Under the pieces are notes generated by a model. The model did no database searches and was not told the origin of the DNA. It saw nothing but the letters and a program-made list of their open reading frames with translations. DNA of 6,455 bases from contig CAYLPJ010000118.1 in assembly GCA_964385465.1 (NCBI GenBank), positions 1 to 6,455 of the forward strand. Direction: 5' to 3'. Shown here piece after piece: positions 5,635-6,455 of the stretch; positions within the stretch are counted from its first letter, which is position 1, and every line of letters begins with the position of its first letter. The DNA comes from CAYLPJ01 sp964385465 (GTDB lineage: Bacteria > Planctomycetota > Phycisphaerae > SM23-33). The position numbers were made by a program, and so were the translations under genes.

Positions 5635-5731
5635 ACCGGCGGGGGGAAGACGGTTCCGTCAGCAGCGACGTCGCCGCGGGTTCGCCGCTCGCCCCCATCA
5701 TGGGACCCCGCGCCGGCGCCGACCCGGCCGC

Positions 5732-6455
5732 CTACCCGAACAGCGTGCCGGCCTTGTTCGGCGGGCGGACGAGGCCCTCGTTGTGGAAGTGGCGGACGGC
5801 CTGCTCGACGGTTCGGAAGACGGCCGTGGCGGTCTCGGTGACGAACGGGGAGGGAGCGATGTCCGGCCGCCAGATCACGTAGACCTCGCGGGTGGCCTCG
5901 TGGGCGTGCTGGAGCTCGCGTTCGACGCCGGAGGACAGGGCGGCCCGGCCGTCGGGGAGTGCGGGGATGAGCGAGATGATCATCTCGGCCTGGTCGATGA
6001 GCTTGAAGTCGCGGACGTAGATCTGCCCGTCGATGTCGCGGGTGATGCCCAGCAGGTCGTTGGTTTCGAGGGCGACCTTCCGCCCGGGCGGGCCGACCTC
6101 GACGGTTCGCCGCCCGGCCTCGGCGGCCTCGATGGCAAGCTGGGTGAGGTACTTCTCCTCGACGTCGCCGGGGTCGAAGCAGATGAAGTGGCGTTTCATC
6201 TCGCGGCGGAAGGTGTCGATCTCGGCCAGGACGTCTGGCGAGTCGGCGACATGGCTCATGGGGAAGCTGAGGTAGGCGGTGCGGGGTCGGGGCTCGTCGA
6301 GGAAGCGGACGAGCGCCTCGGCGGACGAGCCGGCGAGAGGCGCCTCGTCGTCGCCGCGCCCGAGGATGTAAAACCGCCCGTGCCCGCTGACGATCTGGCT
6401 GAGCAGCTCGGTGGCGAGGATCTCCTCCTCCCGCCAGACCATCAGGTCCTTGAGG
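5732..6455 (-). CDS. C-terminal part of a protein with a deoxyribosyltransferase-like domain (partial)
   Basis: The reading frame is open to the window edge and gives 240 residues before its TAG; the visible ATG at 6442 is probably internal because residues LKDL precede it in frame and it lacks a ribosome site. Counting from that ATG, YLSFPMSHV (57-65), HFICFDPGDVEEKYL (85-99), DIDGQIYVRDFKLIDQAEMII (136-156, a likely strand following a helix) and LSSGVERELQHA (169-180) stand out. The last motif resembles the D/S-x-G-x-x-x-E-x-x-x-A signature of nucleoside 2-deoxyribosyltransferase-type Rossmann folds, with E174 or E176 in the catalytic position. The opening DLMVWREEEILATELL is the sort of linker I associate with a preceding P-loop kinase-like domain, which would lie outside the window. 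Function is unknown; a nucleotide-related role is an inference. It may end its own transcription unit, as the Fe-S operon has its own promoter downstream. Confidence 0.7.
   Translation of the reverse strand, partial: LKDLMVWREEEILATELLSQIVSGHGRFYILGRGDDEAPLAGSSAEALVRFLDEPRPRTAYLSFPMSHVADSPDVLAEIDTFRREMKRHFICFDPGDVEEKYLTQLAIEAAEAGRRTVEVGPPGRKVALETNDLLGITRDIDGQIYVRDFKLIDQAEMIISLIPALPDGRAALSSGVERELQHAHEATREVYVIWRPDIAPSPFVTETATAVFRTVEQAVRHFHNEGLVRPPNKAGTLFG

Noticed and set aside
5649..5660. Small hairpin (GACGG/CCGTC) followed by TTCCCCCC as a terminator for the right-edge gene
   Set aside because: The stem is only five pairs with a two-base loop and there is no real T-tract. It is too weak to call.

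Overview
The window is high-GC bacterial DNA with every credible gene on the minus strand, so transcription runs from right to left. The gene mix points to Planctomycetota or a close PVC relative, perhaps a metagenome-assembled genome. The clues are an exported iduronate-2-sulfatase-like enzyme with a twin-arginine signal, a DUF6807/PmoA-like secreted protein directly behind it, and short low-complexity repeats in the intergenic spacers. The taxonomic assignment is an inference from gene families, not from a marker gene.

Right edge (5732-6455): the C-terminal part of a protein that continues past the window. It ends in a Rossmann-like domain resembling nucleoside 2-deoxyribosyltransferases. 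A 158-bp spacer (5574-5731) follows and carries a credible sigma70-type promoter.

Middle (3073-5573): a compact iron-sulfur cluster assembly operon in the order Rrf2/IscR-type regulator, cysteine desulfurase (NifS/IscS), scaffold (IscU/NifU-N type), A-type carrier (IscA/ErpA type). The desulfurase supplies sulfur, the scaffold builds the cluster, the A-type protein probably carries it to targets, and the regulator probably senses cluster supply through its own cysteines. No hscA, hscB or ferredoxin gene is interleaved. The scaffold has also lost the PPV of the LPPVK motif that HscA recognises, so the two observations agree. The 62-bp gap between desulfurase and scaffold can fold into two consecutive hairpins.

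Left (131-2844): a spacer of about 230 bp with 7-bp tandem repeats, an inverted imperfect copy of part of them and a probable promoter, followed by a two-gene unit. The unit is a Tat-exported S1-family sulfatase followed by the DUF6807 protein, with essentially no gap. They probably act together outside the cytoplasm on sulfated polysaccharide or its breakdown products. The last 130 bases hold a 9-bp tandem repeat and a REP-like hairpin.

I did not find a clearly new multi-gene system. The items most worth following up are the chaperone-motif-lacking scaffold with its structured leader, the altered cluster-ligand spacing in the regulator, the truncated deoxyribosyltransferase-like protein, and the inverted spacer repeats.
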